Assembly: GCF_026344005.1 (NCBI RefSeq)
Contig: NZ_JAPKNH010000002.1
Location: 62,001 to 126,000, forward strand
Source: Kaistia terrae
Lineage (GTDB): Bacteria; Pseudomonadota; Alphaproteobacteria; Rhizobiales; Kaistiaceae
Direction of reading: 5' to 3'
DNA: 64,000 nt
Under the pieces are notes generated by a model that was given only the letters and a program-made list of their open reading frames with translations, was not told the DNA's origin and did not search any database. How positions within the stretch are numbered: position 1 is the stretch's first letter; each line of letters starts with the position of its first letter. Position numbers and translations under genes: made by a program. Of the stretch, positions 44,715-52,500 are shown one piece after another.

Positions 44715-45836
44715 ATGTGCACGTCCCTTGGCTACAAGGATGCCAGCGGCAAGGTCTATTTCGGCCGGACGCTCGAACTGACCGTCGATCTGCCCTACCA
44801 GATCACCTATTTTCCCGCCGGCTTCGAGACGATTTCGGAAGTCGAAGGCGATGCGCCACTGAAATACAGCGCGCGCTTCGGCGTTCTGGCGGTGGCGATG
44901 CCCTGCCGCGTGCCGACAGCGGACGCGCCGATCGAGATTGCCGATCTGAAGGTGCTGGAAGGCCTGAACGATCAGGGCCTGACCTTCAGCCTGCTGTCTT
45001 ACCCGACCGCTGCCGGCAAGCAGCAATCAGCGGAGGTGACGAAGTCGGTTCTGTCGGCGTCCGATCTCGGGAGCTGGGCGCTCAGCCAGTTTGCGACCGT
45101 CGCCGAGGTCAAGGCGGCCTTGGCCGATCAACCGATCGCCTTGCAGCCGCTGGCCTTGCTTGGCGGCGTCGTATCGCCCTTCCACTATGTCGTGCATGAC
45201 GCGACCGGCGCTTCGCTGGTGATCGAGTTCGATCACGGCGTCATGACGGTCTACGACAACCCGGTCGGCGTGATGACCAACGGGCCGAAGTTCAGCTGGC
45301 ACCTGACCAATCTGGACAATTACACCTTCCTGTCCAATGTCGACCAGTCCTCTGCCACCTTCGGCAGCTACAAGGCGGCGCAGCCAGATTCGGGCATCGC
45401 CACGGCGGGCCTGCCATCCTCGAGCACCTCGGTCGGCCGTTTTGTCCGCGCGGCGTATTATGCGCAGTTCACCGAAAAGGCGGCGACGCCGGACCTCGCG
45501 GTGACGACGCTCGCCCATGTGATGAACAATTTCGACCGCCCGCGCGGCGTGTCGATCGACTATCCGAGCCAGAACGGTGGCGGTCATATGGAAGTGGCCG
45601 GGCTGGAGCAGAAGGGATCCGAGCCTTACGCGACAGAGTTCACGTGCTGGACGAGTCTTTCCGACCTCGACCGAAAGGTCTTCTACGTACGGGACTACAA
45701 GAGCCTCAACTTCACCTCGTTCGATCTGAAGGCGCTGGCCGAGCTGAAGGTTCCGGCCGTCCTGCCGCTCGATCGGCTTGATGAGGCCGGCGCGACCGAC
45801 GCGACCGCGGTTCTGAAGGCCCCGAAGGCCGCCTGA
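44715..45836 (+). CDS. Choloylglycine hydrolase-type Ntn hydrolase (penicillin V acylase family)
   Basis: The 373-residue protein begins Met-Cys, so removal of Met exposes the catalytic Cys2 nucleophile of this Ntn-hydrolase family. Other family residues appear: Arg18 in GRTLEL, Asn in MTNGPKFSWHL and Arg in GRFVRAAYY. There is no signal peptide, so it acts in the cytoplasm. Family members cleave linear amides, such as conjugated bile acids, penicillin V or acyl-homoserine lactones. Its place between gadB and a LuxR gene makes an N-acyl amino acid or acyl-HSL substrate worth testing; this is inference. Confidence 0.82.
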   Translation: MCTSLGYKDASGKVYFGRTLELTVDLPYQITYFPAGFETISEVEGDAPLKYSARFGVLAVAMPCRVPTADAPIEIADLKVLEGLNDQGLTFSLLSYPTAAGKQQSAEVTKSVLSASDLGSWALSQFATVAEVKAALADQPIALQPLALLGGVVSPFHYVVHDATGASLVIEFDHGVMTVYDNPVGVMTNGPKFSWHLTNLDNYTFLSNVDQSSATFGSYKAAQPDSGIATAGLPSSSTSVGRFVRAAYYAQFTEKAATPDLAVTTLAHVMNNFDRPRGVSIDYPSQNGGGHMEVAGLEQKGSEPYATEFTCWTSLSDLDRKVFYVRDYKSLNFTSFDLKALAELKVPAVLPLDRLDEAGATDATAVLKAPKAA

Positions 45837-45857
45837 GTGCCCATATCTGCATCCCAT

Positions 45858-45882
45858 CGCCCCGCGATTTTTTCGCGGGGCG
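45858..45882. terminator. Hairpin, likely terminator of the gadB-hydrolase unit
   Basis: CGCCCCGCGA (45858-45867) and its exact complement (45873-45882) form a 10-bp stem with a TTTTT loop, 22 bases after the Ntn hydrolase stop. It separates that gene from the next one on the same strand. Confidence 0.55.
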
Positions 45883-45910
45883 TCTACGTGGCTGACGCGA
45901 GGGTGGGCGC

Positions 45911-46747
45911 ATGAACGTTTCGCCACGCGAGCCGGACGGCGGCGGGGTCCGCGGCGAAGGCCCTTGGCCGTTCGTCACGCGCTACAGCTTCATTCAGGCA
46001 GGGCGGCGAACCGTCCGGGGAGCGCGGCAGCATCGCAAGGGCCTGGGCGGCGAGGATGTCAACGCGCTGCCGTTCTGGCAGAGCGCGCGCTACAACTGGA
46101 CCACAGGCGCCTTCTTTGCCGTCGGCTCGCTTCTGTTCATGCTGGGTAGCTTGCTCTCGCTGATCCCGACCGACGTGGCGCCGTCGACTTTTGCCATCAA
46201 CGTCGTCTTGTTCCTCGGCTCGGTGCCCTTCACCATTGCCGGCTATCTGCAACACTTTCAGGCGGCGAACACGCCGGCCTTCCGTGCCGACGGAACGGTC
46301 GCGCGCGGCCAGGAGTCGATTGAACTGATCGGCTGGAATCCACGCAGTCCGGGCTGGCTCAGTACCTTTACGCAGTTCATCGGCACGCTCGCCTTCAACG
46401 TTAGCACCTTCAATGCCATCATCGTGTCCAACCGTGCGTTCGTGCAGGATCTGGCGGTATGGACGCCCGATGTGATCGGGTCTGTCCTGTTCCTCGTATC
46501 CGGCTATCTCGCTTTTCTTGAATCAAGCCATGGATACTGGAGCTGGAAGCCGAAGGATCTCGCCTGGCAGATCGTGTTCGTGAATCTGCTCGGCTGCGTC
46601 GCCTTCATGACCTCGGGTATCCTGGCCTATGTCCCGACGGGCCCGGAGGCGGCGTGGATCATCGATGCGTCGAACAGCCACCTCCTGCTCGGCGCGCTCT
46701 GCTTCTTCATCGGGGCTGTGCTGTCGATGAAAGAGAGTCGGGCATGA
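45911..46747 (+). CDS. Unknown multi-pass membrane protein
   Basis: The 278-residue protein has a soluble N-terminal 60 residues and about six hydrophobic segments (around residues 68-88, 93-113, 150-170, 183-203, 218-240 and 255-273). Two halves with similar segments (FMLGSLLSLIP and FLVSGYLAF) hint at a duplication. I do not recognise a characterised family. It lies behind a hairpin after the Ntn hydrolase gene and may still belong to the same acid- or stress-related group. The ATG follows GAGGGTGGG. Confidence 0.6.
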   Translation: MNVSPREPDGGGVRGEGPWPFVTRYSFIQAGRRTVRGARQHRKGLGGEDVNALPFWQSARYNWTTGAFFAVGSLLFMLGSLLSLIPTDVAPSTFAINVVLFLGSVPFTIAGYLQHFQAANTPAFRADGTVARGQESIELIGWNPRSPGWLSTFTQFIGTLAFNVSTFNAIIVSNRAFVQDLAVWTPDVIGSVLFLVSGYLAFLESSHGYWSWKPKDLAWQIVFVNLLGCVAFMTSGILAYVPTGPEAAWIIDASNSHLLLGALCFFIGAVLSMKESRA

Positions 46748-46779
46748 GGACCTTTTGCGCGCCTCGATAGTTCCGCTGG

Positions 46780-47631
46780 CTAGAACTTGAATGTCGCTCC
46801 GACAACCGGTCCTTGCATTGTCGTGTCGAACTTGAAGGGGCCGCTCTCATAGTCAACACCCTGCGCTCTATACCCCGCCATGGCCCAGATACTGTCGGTA
46901 AACTTGTATCCGACGCTGCCGAGCAGGTCCCAGGTGAATGTCGAGCCGCCGCTGCCAGCCAGGGCCCATCCGGCCAGAAAGAGGTTGCTGGTCAGGGCAT
47001 ATTGGCTTTTGACACCCACCATGGCGTCCACCCAGACTTCACTTTCGTCGACACTGGCGCTTAGGGCGCTACCCACAGCAAGGGTGGTATCGAGGTCGAC
47101 GGCCCAAACACGCGCGCCCACCATCACATCCAGGTTCCAGTCATCCGTCTTGACGACGGAATATCCGACCATCGGAGTCCATTCGAACAGGTTGATGCCG
47201 ACATCGATCTCAACCGGAAGGCTTGAGGGGCGGACTTCCCTTGAAAGATTAAGATCTATCAAGTCCGAGAACAGCACGAACCGATCGTATCGCGCTTCCC
47301 CGACCAGCATGCCGCCGAAATTAAGATCGTCGAGAAGATCCGAAAATGGTGCTTCCAGATGAACGGCCGGAATGCCGCGATAGGAAAGATCACCCGCTAC
47401 GCCTGAAGCCCAGACATAAGGGGCGACGGTAAACTGCCACTGCTGCGGGGAGGGTATGGCCCGGGCAGCTTCCTGATCTTCAATGGCCGAAATATCGGCC
47501 GCCATCGCTGGGCCAGTTGGCATCCACATTGTGGAAACCACACAGCAGCTCAGTGCGTTCAGTATCGAGCGCCCAATTCCGAACGGCACGAGACGGTTGC
47601 GTGCCGGTTTCACCTTGGTTCGATTGTGCAT
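46780..47631 (-). CDS. Outer-membrane beta-barrel protein
   Basis: The roughly 283-residue protein has a possible signal peptide ending MPTGPAMA and then many short amphipathic strands with aromatic residues (WQFTVAPYVWASG, LLGSVGYKFTDSIWAMAGYRAQG). It ends GATFKF, with the terminal Phe typical of outer-membrane proteins. Start choice is uncertain: ATG 47631 fits the signal best, 47697 is a longer option, and neither has a good ribosome binding site. It belongs to the general bacterial outer-membrane protein class; the ligand is unknown. Confidence 0.7.
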   Translation of the reverse strand: MHNRTKVKPARNRLVPFGIGRSILNALSCCVVSTMWMPTGPAMAADISAIEDQEAARAIPSPQQWQFTVAPYVWASGVAGDLSYRGIPAVHLEAPFSDLLDDLNFGGMLVGEARYDRFVLFSDLIDLNLSREVRPSSLPVEIDVGINLFEWTPMVGYSVVKTDDWNLDVMVGARVWAVDLDTTLAVGSALSASVDESEVWVDAMVGVKSQYALTSNLFLAGWALAGSGGSTFTWDLLGSVGYKFTDSIWAMAGYRAQGVDYESGPFKFDTTMQGPVVGATFKF

Positions 47632-47840
47632 CGTCGAAAGGGCAGGTGAAAAGTTCGAAAGCATTATTAAAAACGCCCGTAAAAAAGGGATGTGCAAATA
47701 ACGTTGGACAGCAAAATCTGTACCAAGCCGACCAGGGCGAAGCTAGCCCTGGCGCGGGATCTCCGTTGTTTTTGCTCGTCCAGGGCACCCTTGGCAACCA
47801 CGTGCAGGAGATCGGCCGCAGCCGGAAGCGTCCGTGTTGG

Positions 47841-48791
47841 CTAGCGGCCCCAGACGACGGCGTTTTCGTGACGCTTGATGATGTGTTTCAGGTTTTCGAA
47901 GGCGGTCGTGACATGCCCGGCGAAGCGCTCTGCCGCGGGTGAACGTGGGCCACCGACCCGGCGCAGGATGCCGAGCGAGCGGTTCGGCTGCGGGATTTCA
48001 TAGGGCAGCACCGTCACCCGGTTTTCCTTGCGCTGGGCGAAGACGACCGAGAAGGGCAGTACGGCGAGCGCATCGGTCTCGGCCAGGAAATTGATGACGC
48101 TCATCAGCGACCCGCCGGAATAGCGCACGTTCAGATCCGACATGCCGATGCTCATCAGGATCATCTGCAGATCCGACATCAGCGGCGAGCCGGGCAGGGG
48201 CGCTACCCAGGGGAAGCTGGTCAGGTCATGCGCCTGCAGGCGGCGATTGCGCAGCAGCGGGTGATCCGGTCGGCAGGCGACGATATTGCGTCCCGGCAGG
48301 ATTTCCGTGAATTCGAAGCCGGGCCCGAGGTCCAGCACGCCGATCGGCACGATGCCGAGGTCGATCTGGTGCCCTTCCAGAGCGGCGACCATCTCCGGTA
48401 GGTTGAGATAGCTCTGCTGGACGGTGACTTCCGGTTCCAGGTTCTGGAACTCGCCGATCATCCGGCTGATCATCGCATCCATGAAGAACGGCACGCCGCC
48501 GACGCGGACGACGCCCTTGGTGCCTTTCATGAAGCCCTGTACGGCATCCGACGCCTTGCGCGAGGCGGCGATGATCGTGCGCCCCTGGGCCGCCAGTTGC
48601 GAGCCGAGTGGCGTTGCCTGCAGGGGACGGCGCCCCTTGAGGAAAAGCGGTTCGCCGACACGCGCTTCCAGCATGGCAAGCGACCGGCTGACGGCAGGCT
48701 GGGTCAGGCCCAGCATCGCGGCGCCTTCCGATACGCCGCCGGCATCGAGCACCGCGGCAAGCTGCATGAGATGGCGTTCGTTCAATCGCAT
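47841..48791 (-). CDS. LysR-type regulator of the aromatic catabolism operon
   Basis: The 316-residue protein has an N-terminal winged helix (MLGLTQPAVSRSLAMLEARVG) and a LysR effector domain. It is divergent from the dioxygenase operon starting at 48885, the standard layout for LysR activators of aromatic pathways, for which a ring-cleavage product usually acts as inducer. A near-perfect palindrome overlaps its own start codon (48789-48791), so autorepression at translation initiation or an alternative start is possible. Confidence 0.9.
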   Translation of the reverse strand: MRLNERHLMQLAAVLDAGGVSEGAAMLGLTQPAVSRSLAMLEARVGEPLFLKGRRPLQATPLGSQLAAQGRTIIAASRKASDAVQGFMKGTKGVVRVGGVPFFMDAMISRMIGEFQNLEPEVTVQQSYLNLPEMVAALEGHQIDLGIVPIGVLDLGPGFEFTEILPGRNIVACRPDHPLLRNRRLQAHDLTSFPWVAPLPGSPLMSDLQMILMSIGMSDLNVRYSGGSLMSVINFLAETDALAVLPFSVVFAQRKENRVTVLPYEIPQPNRSLGILRRVGGPRSPAAERFAGHVTTAFENLKHIIKRHENAVVWGR

Positions 48792-48804
48792 AGCAAATTG
48801 CTAT
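48790..48804. promoter_or_regulatory. LysR operator palindrome overlapping the regulator's start codon
   Basis: ATAGCAA (48790-48796) and TTGCTAT (48798-48804) are exact complements separated by one base. The 15-bp site contains a T-N11-A LysR motif. It begins within the start codon of the LysR gene and ends 80 bases before the dioxygenase start. Confidence 0.6.
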
Positions 48805-48884
48805 ACCGGGGAGCGTAGAACTCATCAAGAGTGGGACAGGGCCGTGCTATCCCGTTTGGCAAGGGGAAGGGAGGCCCCGGCGGA

Positions 48885-49793
48885 ATGCACGGCCAGCACG
48901 AGGGTCCGCACGAGGAAGATTCCGCCGATGCAATCTCGGCGCAGGCGAGGGAATTCTCGCGGCGTCTGGACGCAATAGGGCAATCCCGTTTGGCAGCGGC
49001 CGCACAGGCGACCGTGGGTGGACTGCACGCGCTGATCGCGGAACTCCGTCCCTCCGGCGACGAATTCCGGCTTGCCATCGACTTTCTCACCGAGGTTGGC
49101 CACTACGCCGATGCGCGGCGGCAGGAATGGGTTCTGTTCGCCGATGTCCTCGGCGTGTCCTCGCTGATCGAGGACCAGAACAACCCGCGTCCCGCCGGCG
49201 CGACGCCCAACACCGTGGCCGGGCCGTTCTACCGCTCCGACGTCCCCGAGATGTCGTCCGGCGCGAATATTTCTCGCGACGGCAAGGGCGAGCCGCTGGA
49301 TGTCTCTGGCCGGATCCTGGCCCTGGATGGTTCGGGCATTGGCGGCGCGACGGTCGAGGTCTGGCACGCCAATTCCGAAGGGCGCTACGAGAACCAGGAG
49401 CCGGACCGGCAGCCCGAATTCAACCTTCGCGGCCGTTTCCGCACCGATGCGCAGGGGCGCTTCCATTTCAAGACGGTGAAGCCGAAGGGCTACACGCTGC
49501 CGGCCGATGGGCCTGTCGGCCAGCTGATGTCGGCGCTCGGCCTCGGCCTCGAAAGGCCGGCCCATATCCATTTTCGCGTCTCGGCCGAGGGCTTCGAGAC
49601 GCTGACCACTCACATCTTCGACCAATCCGATCCCGCGATCGGCCGGGATGCGATTTTCGGGGTCAAACCCGAACTCATGGCCGAATTCCGCGCGCTGCCA
49701 CCCCTTGGAGGAAAGCGGAAGTGCGCGCTCGACCTCAACCTTGTGCTCTGCCCGAATCGGCAGGGCGAAACCGGAACCTCTGGGAGGAGATGA
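48885..49793 (+). CDS. Intradiol ring-cleavage dioxygenase (hydroxyquinol 1,2-dioxygenase-like), copy 1
   Basis: The 302-residue non-haem iron(III) enzyme opens an aromatic 1,2-diol between the hydroxyls. The N-terminal dimerisation helices are followed by the catalytic domain with the iron ligands Tyr (in EGRYENQ), Tyr (in KPKGYTLP) and the His pair in RPAHIHF. GGGAGG supports ATG 48885 over a longer frame starting at 48831. It is the first gene of the operon. A second, divergent intradiol enzyme lies at 58951, so the two may take different substituted hydroxyquinols or catechols. Confidence 0.88.
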   Translation: MHGQHEGPHEEDSADAISAQAREFSRRLDAIGQSRLAAAAQATVGGLHALIAELRPSGDEFRLAIDFLTEVGHYADARRQEWVLFADVLGVSSLIEDQNNPRPAGATPNTVAGPFYRSDVPEMSSGANISRDGKGEPLDVSGRILALDGSGIGGATVEVWHANSEGRYENQEPDRQPEFNLRGRFRTDAQGRFHFKTVKPKGYTLPADGPVGQLMSALGLGLERPAHIHFRVSAEGFETLTTHIFDQSDPAIGRDAIFGVKPELMAEFRALPPLGGKRKCALDLNLVLCPNRQGETGTSGRR

Positions 49794-49797
49794 ACCG

Positions 49798-50757
49798 ATG
49801 GCCCGTGTAAGCGGCTACCACCACCTGACCATGTCGACCGACAGCGCGCAGGAAGATTTTGATTTCTACACCAAGGCGCTCGGCCTGCATTCGGTGAAGC
49901 GGACCGTCCTGTTCGACGGCGTGATCCCGGTCTACCACCTCTATTACGGCTCGCCGAATGGCGACGCCTCGACGATCATCACGACGTTCCCGTTCCGCAA
50001 GCCGGCGGTCTATGGCCGTCGCGGCACCAACCAGTCGCGCGCCATCCTGCAATCGATCCCGGTCGGCGCCGCCGATTTCTGGGTCGATCGGCTGAATGCA
50101 CGCGGCATCGAAGCCGCCAAGATCACCCGCTTCGGCGCCACCCGCGTGGCCTTCGCCCATCCTTGCGGCATCCCGCATGAGCTGGTGGAAAGCGAAAGCG
50201 ACCCGCGCGAGCCGATCACCAACGCCGCACAGGGCATCGGCAAAGATCACGGCATCAAGGGCATCTATGGCAGCGTCGTCGCCGTGATGGACCGCACCGC
50301 CATGGACGACTTCCTGACCATTGCGTTGCCGCTGGAGAAAGAGGCCGACAATCACGAGGGTCTCGTCTACCGCGTGCCGGACGCCTCCGGCGTCATCCAG
50401 CGTGTCGAGGTCATCGTCGACCGGGACAGCGCGCAGGGAACCTGGACGCTGGCCGGCGGCACGATCCACCATCTCGCGCTCAACACCGGCAACGAGGAAA
50501 ACCAGCTGAAGCTGCGCGCGCATATCGAGGGCCTCGGCTTCACCGATATCTCCGAGCAGAAGGACCGCAATTACTTCAAGTCCTGCTATGTCCGCTCGCC
50601 GGGCGGCGCGCTGTTCGAGCTTGCCTGGACGACGCCCGAAGGCTGGGCCAAGGACGAGCCTCCGGGCGCGATCGGCAAGACGCTGGTGTTCCCGCCGTGG
50701 TTCAAGGATCGCGAGAGCGAGCTGCGCGAAGGCCTGGAGCAGGCGGAATTCGCATGA
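49798..50757 (+). CDS. Glyoxalase-fold ring-cleaving dioxygenase, MhqO/PcpA-like
   Basis: The 319-residue protein has two vicinal-oxygen-chelate domains. Metal ligands appear as His in SGYHHLT, His in TIHHLAL and Glu in LFELAW, as in PcpA-type hydroquinone dioxygenases and the Bacillus MhqO-type proteins. GGGAGGAGA precedes ATG 49798, 4 bases after the first dioxygenase gene. It probably opens a hydroquinone or substituted quinol rather than a catechol. It overlaps the hydrolase gene that follows, a pairing that matches mhqO-mhqD. Confidence 0.85.
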   Translation: MARVSGYHHLTMSTDSAQEDFDFYTKALGLHSVKRTVLFDGVIPVYHLYYGSPNGDASTIITTFPFRKPAVYGRRGTNQSRAILQSIPVGAADFWVDRLNARGIEAAKITRFGATRVAFAHPCGIPHELVESESDPREPITNAAQGIGKDHGIKGIYGSVVAVMDRTAMDDFLTIALPLEKEADNHEGLVYRVPDASGVIQRVEVIVDRDSAQGTWTLAGGTIHHLALNTGNEENQLKLRAHIEGLGFTDISEQKDRNYFKSCYVRSPGGALFELAWTTPEGWAKDEPPGAIGKTLVFPPWFKDRESELREGLEQAEFA

Positions 50758-51413
50758 TCCAAGGCGGCGGTCCGCTCAGGCTTGGCTCACGGGCCCCGGA
50801 GGCGAAGGCGATCTGCGTCTTCGTCCACGGCCGCGGCCAATCGCCGGAAGAGATGCAGTCCCATGTGCTGGCGCGGCTTTCCGCGCCGGACGTGGCCTTC
50901 GTCCTGCCGCGCGCCCCGCAGGGCGCGTGGTGGGATGCGCGGGCCGTCGATCCTCTGACACCGGTTGCGAGGGCGCAGCTTTCCGGGGCTCTCGACCATC
51001 TCGCCGCCGCCGTCGCCGCTGTGCGTGGCGAACTGCCGGGACGACCGCTGCTGCTGGCTGGCTTTTCGCAAGGGGCCTGCCTCGCCATTGAATATCTCTG
51101 CGCGGGGCTGCCGCCTCCGGAGGCGCTGGCCGCCTTCACCGGTTGCCGCGTCGGCGTTCCCGCCGATGGGCGCGCCGAGGCCGTGCCGGCCGGGCTGCCG
51201 GTCTATCTGTCCGGCGGCGACGCCGATCCCTGGATTCCCGTCTCTGCCTTTGCCGATGCGGCGCAGTCGCTCGGCCGTAAGGGCGCGAGTCTCCGCGCTG
51301 ACCTGTTCCCGCGTCGGGGGCATGAGGTCTCGGATGCCGAGATCGCCATGCTGGGCGGGATCCTCACCGATCTGAGCGCCGGGCGCAGCCCGCGCATGGA
51401 GGCGGCGCGATGA
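50754..51413 (+). CDS. Alpha/beta-hydrolase, phospholipase/carboxylesterase family (MhqD-like)
   Basis: The 219-residue hydrolase has the family oxyanion segment VFVHGRGQSPEE, the nucleophile elbow GFSQGACLA (Ser105), an Asp in GGDADPWIPVS and the catalytic His in RRGHEVSD. Unlike the pump-linked homologue at 7663, the triad is intact. Its ATG overlaps the stop of the MhqO-like gene, and its own stop overlaps the maleylacetate reductase start, so the three are translationally coupled. MhqD-type proteins accompany quinone resistance in Bacillus; here it may hydrolyse a ring-cleavage product. Confidence 0.85.
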   Translation: MIQGGGPLRLGSRAPEAKAICVFVHGRGQSPEEMQSHVLARLSAPDVAFVLPRAPQGAWWDARAVDPLTPVARAQLSGALDHLAAAVAAVRGELPGRPLLLAGFSQGACLAIEYLCAGLPPPEALAAFTGCRVGVPADGRAEAVPAGLPVYLSGGDADPWIPVSAFADAAQSLGRKGASLRADLFPRRGHEVSDAEIAMLGGILTDLSAGRSPRMEAAR

Positions 51414-52474
51414 TGGACAGCTTCATTTTCCCGGGCCTGACGACGCGGGTTGTTTTCGGTGCCGGCACGCTGTCGCGCGCGCAGGAGGAAGTGCGCCGGC
51501 TCGGTCATGACAAGGTTCTGGTGCTGTCGACGCCGCACCAGAAGGCGGATGCCGAAAAGCTGGCGGAAAGCCTGGGAGACCTCGCCAGCGGTATCTTCGC
51601 GGGCGCCGTCATGCATACGCCGGTCGAGGTGACCGAGACGGCGGTGGAAGCGTTCCGCGCCAGCGGCGCCACAGCGGTAGTCAGTCTCGGCGGCGGCTCG
51701 ACCACTGGTCTCGGCAAGGCGATCGCCGTTCGCACCGGCGCCGATCAGGTCGTGATCCCGACCACCTATGCCGGCTCGGAAATGACCGACATCCTGGGCG
51801 AGACCGCGTCCGGCGAGAAGACGACGCGCCGTTCGCCGGATATTCGTCCCGAAACGGTGATCTACGATGTCGACCTGACGCTGAGCCTGCCGGTCGGCCT
51901 AACCGTCACCTCGGCGATGAACGCCATCGCCCATGCGATGGAAGCGTTCTACGCGCCCGACCGCAACCCGGTGATCGAGCTGATGTGCCGCGACGCCATG
52001 GTCGCGTTTCGCGACGGCATCCCGCGCCTGATCGAGGATCCGCAGGACCGTAGCGCCCGGACCAAGGCGCTCTACGCCGCCTGGTGCTGCTCGACGGCGC
52101 TCGGCTATGTCTCGATGGCGCTGCACCACAAGCTCGCGCATGTCTTCGGCGGCTCGTTCGACACGCCGCATGCCGAAACCCACGCCATCCTGTTGCCCTA
52201 CACCACCGCCTTCAACGAGCAGGCAGTGCCCGATCTGCTGCGCCCGATCGCCGATACGTTCGGCGGCGGCTCGGCCGGCGGCGAGCTATGGGATTTCGCG
52301 CAAACCGTCGGCTCGCCGATGAGCCTCAAGGCGCTCGGGATCGAGGAGAGCGATCTCGACCGCGCCACGGCGATCGCCGTCAAGAATGCCTACACGAACC
52401 CGAGGCCAATAGACCCGGGATCGATACGGGAACTCCTCCAGGCGGCGTGGGAGGGACGCCGTCCGGGGGGCTGA
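51410..52474 (+). CDS. Maleylacetate reductase
   Basis: The 354-residue protein belongs to the iron-alcohol-dehydrogenase-like superfamily and to its maleylacetate reductase branch, with GGGSTTGLGKAIA as the NAD(P)H-binding glycine motif and HHKLAHVFGGSFDTPHAETHA typical of the branch. It reduces maleylacetate, the product of hydroxyquinol cleavage, to 3-oxoadipate. Its start overlaps the previous stop. It links the intradiol dioxygenases of this locus to central metabolism. Confidence 0.9.
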   Translation: MMDSFIFPGLTTRVVFGAGTLSRAQEEVRRLGHDKVLVLSTPHQKADAEKLAESLGDLASGIFAGAVMHTPVEVTETAVEAFRASGATAVVSLGGGSTTGLGKAIAVRTGADQVVIPTTYAGSEMTDILGETASGEKTTRRSPDIRPETVIYDVDLTLSLPVGLTVTSAMNAIAHAMEAFYAPDRNPVIELMCRDAMVAFRDGIPRLIEDPQDRSARTKALYAAWCCSTALGYVSMALHHKLAHVFGGSFDTPHAETHAILLPYTTAFNEQAVPDLLRPIADTFGGGSAGGELWDFAQTVGSPMSLKALGIEESDLDRATAIAVKNAYTNPRPIDPGSIRELLQAAWEGRRPGG

Positions 52475-52500
52475 GAAGAAGCAAGAGGGAGGAGGAACAC

